Shown: piece by piece, positions 43,080 through 43,081 of the stretch
Position numbering within the stretch: the stretch's first letter is position 1
Layout: the number at the start of each line of letters is the position of its first letter
Assembly (NCBI GenBank): GCA_964635965.1
Contig: CAZWQX010000013.1
Location: forward strand, 1-43,081
From: JAKVAV01 sp964635965
Lineage (GTDB): Bacteria; Bacteroidota; Bacteroidia; Flavobacteriales_D; Cryomorphaceae
DNA: 43,081 bases
Reading direction: 5' to 3'
Position numbers and translations under genes: made by a program
Notes under the pieces: model-generated
Seen by the model: the letters and a program-made list of their open reading frames with translations, nothing else
What the model was told of the DNA's origin: nothing
Database searches by the model: none

Positions 43080-43081
43080 TA

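Overview
The window looks like part of a chromosome of a Bacteroidota bacterium, probably in or near Flavobacteriia. Three secreted proteins end in type IX secretion (T9SS) sorting domains (two type A, one type B gliding-motility type). There are many short signal-peptide lipoproteins, a TonB-dependent receptor with an N-terminal carboxypeptidase-like plug extension, LytTR signalling, and promoter boxes of the Bacteroidota type (TAnnTTTG). No rRNA, tRNA, CRISPR array, transposase or phage gene was seen.

Left part (1-14400): the start of a secreted repeat protein that runs off the left edge; GTP-type PEP carboxykinase (pckG); an orphan lipoprotein; the pta-ackA acetate operon; then secreted or surface proteins (an Asp-box T9SS cargo protein, a PD40 beta-propeller protein, a seven-repeat FG-GAP T9SS protein), a lipoprotein and a quinone-oxidoreductase-like enzyme. 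pckG and the T9SS cargo gene at 7477 share a 12-bp palindrome, TGACTWAAGTCA, at exactly the same distance from the -7 promoter box. This suggests one Crp/Fnr-type activator controls both.

Middle part (14400-32800): a minus-strand run of lipoprotein, amidohydrolase (frameshifted), GNAT and YfiT/DinB-type genes; a MORN-like exported protein; an esterase; a second, intact amidohydrolase; a type B T9SS protein; alanine dehydrogenase; and a tightly packed operon of TonB-dependent receptor, LytS-type kinase and LytTR regulator. This part is rich in decayed genes that have no clean reading frame: a membrane protein with two in-frame stops and a frameshift (20733-21352), an N-terminal AraC regulator stub (22965-23126), a frameshifted small protein (23164-23465) and a Tat-signal protein remnant (32336-32655). 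A 40-bp element, 35 of 40 bases identical, occurs at the end of the AraC stub and again upstream of the TonB operon.

Right part (32800-43081): an AraC regulator paired with an Hsp31/HchA-type glyoxalase; a fatty-acid desaturase; a POT peptide transporter and a secreted S33-type peptidase that plausibly act together in peptide use; a Crp/Fnr-like regulator; a zinc-ribbon-like membrane protein; a cysteine-rich lipoprotein; a CPBP membrane protease; and a DinB-like protein. The 3' end of the peptidase gene and its flank are present a second time as a diverged remnant on the other side of the transporter. The window ends in a long hairpin with AAC/GTT arms beside the DinB-like gene, which resembles an integron attC site.

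Functional names rest on recognisable motifs in the translated sequence. No database search was possible, so small hypothetical proteins are described and not named.
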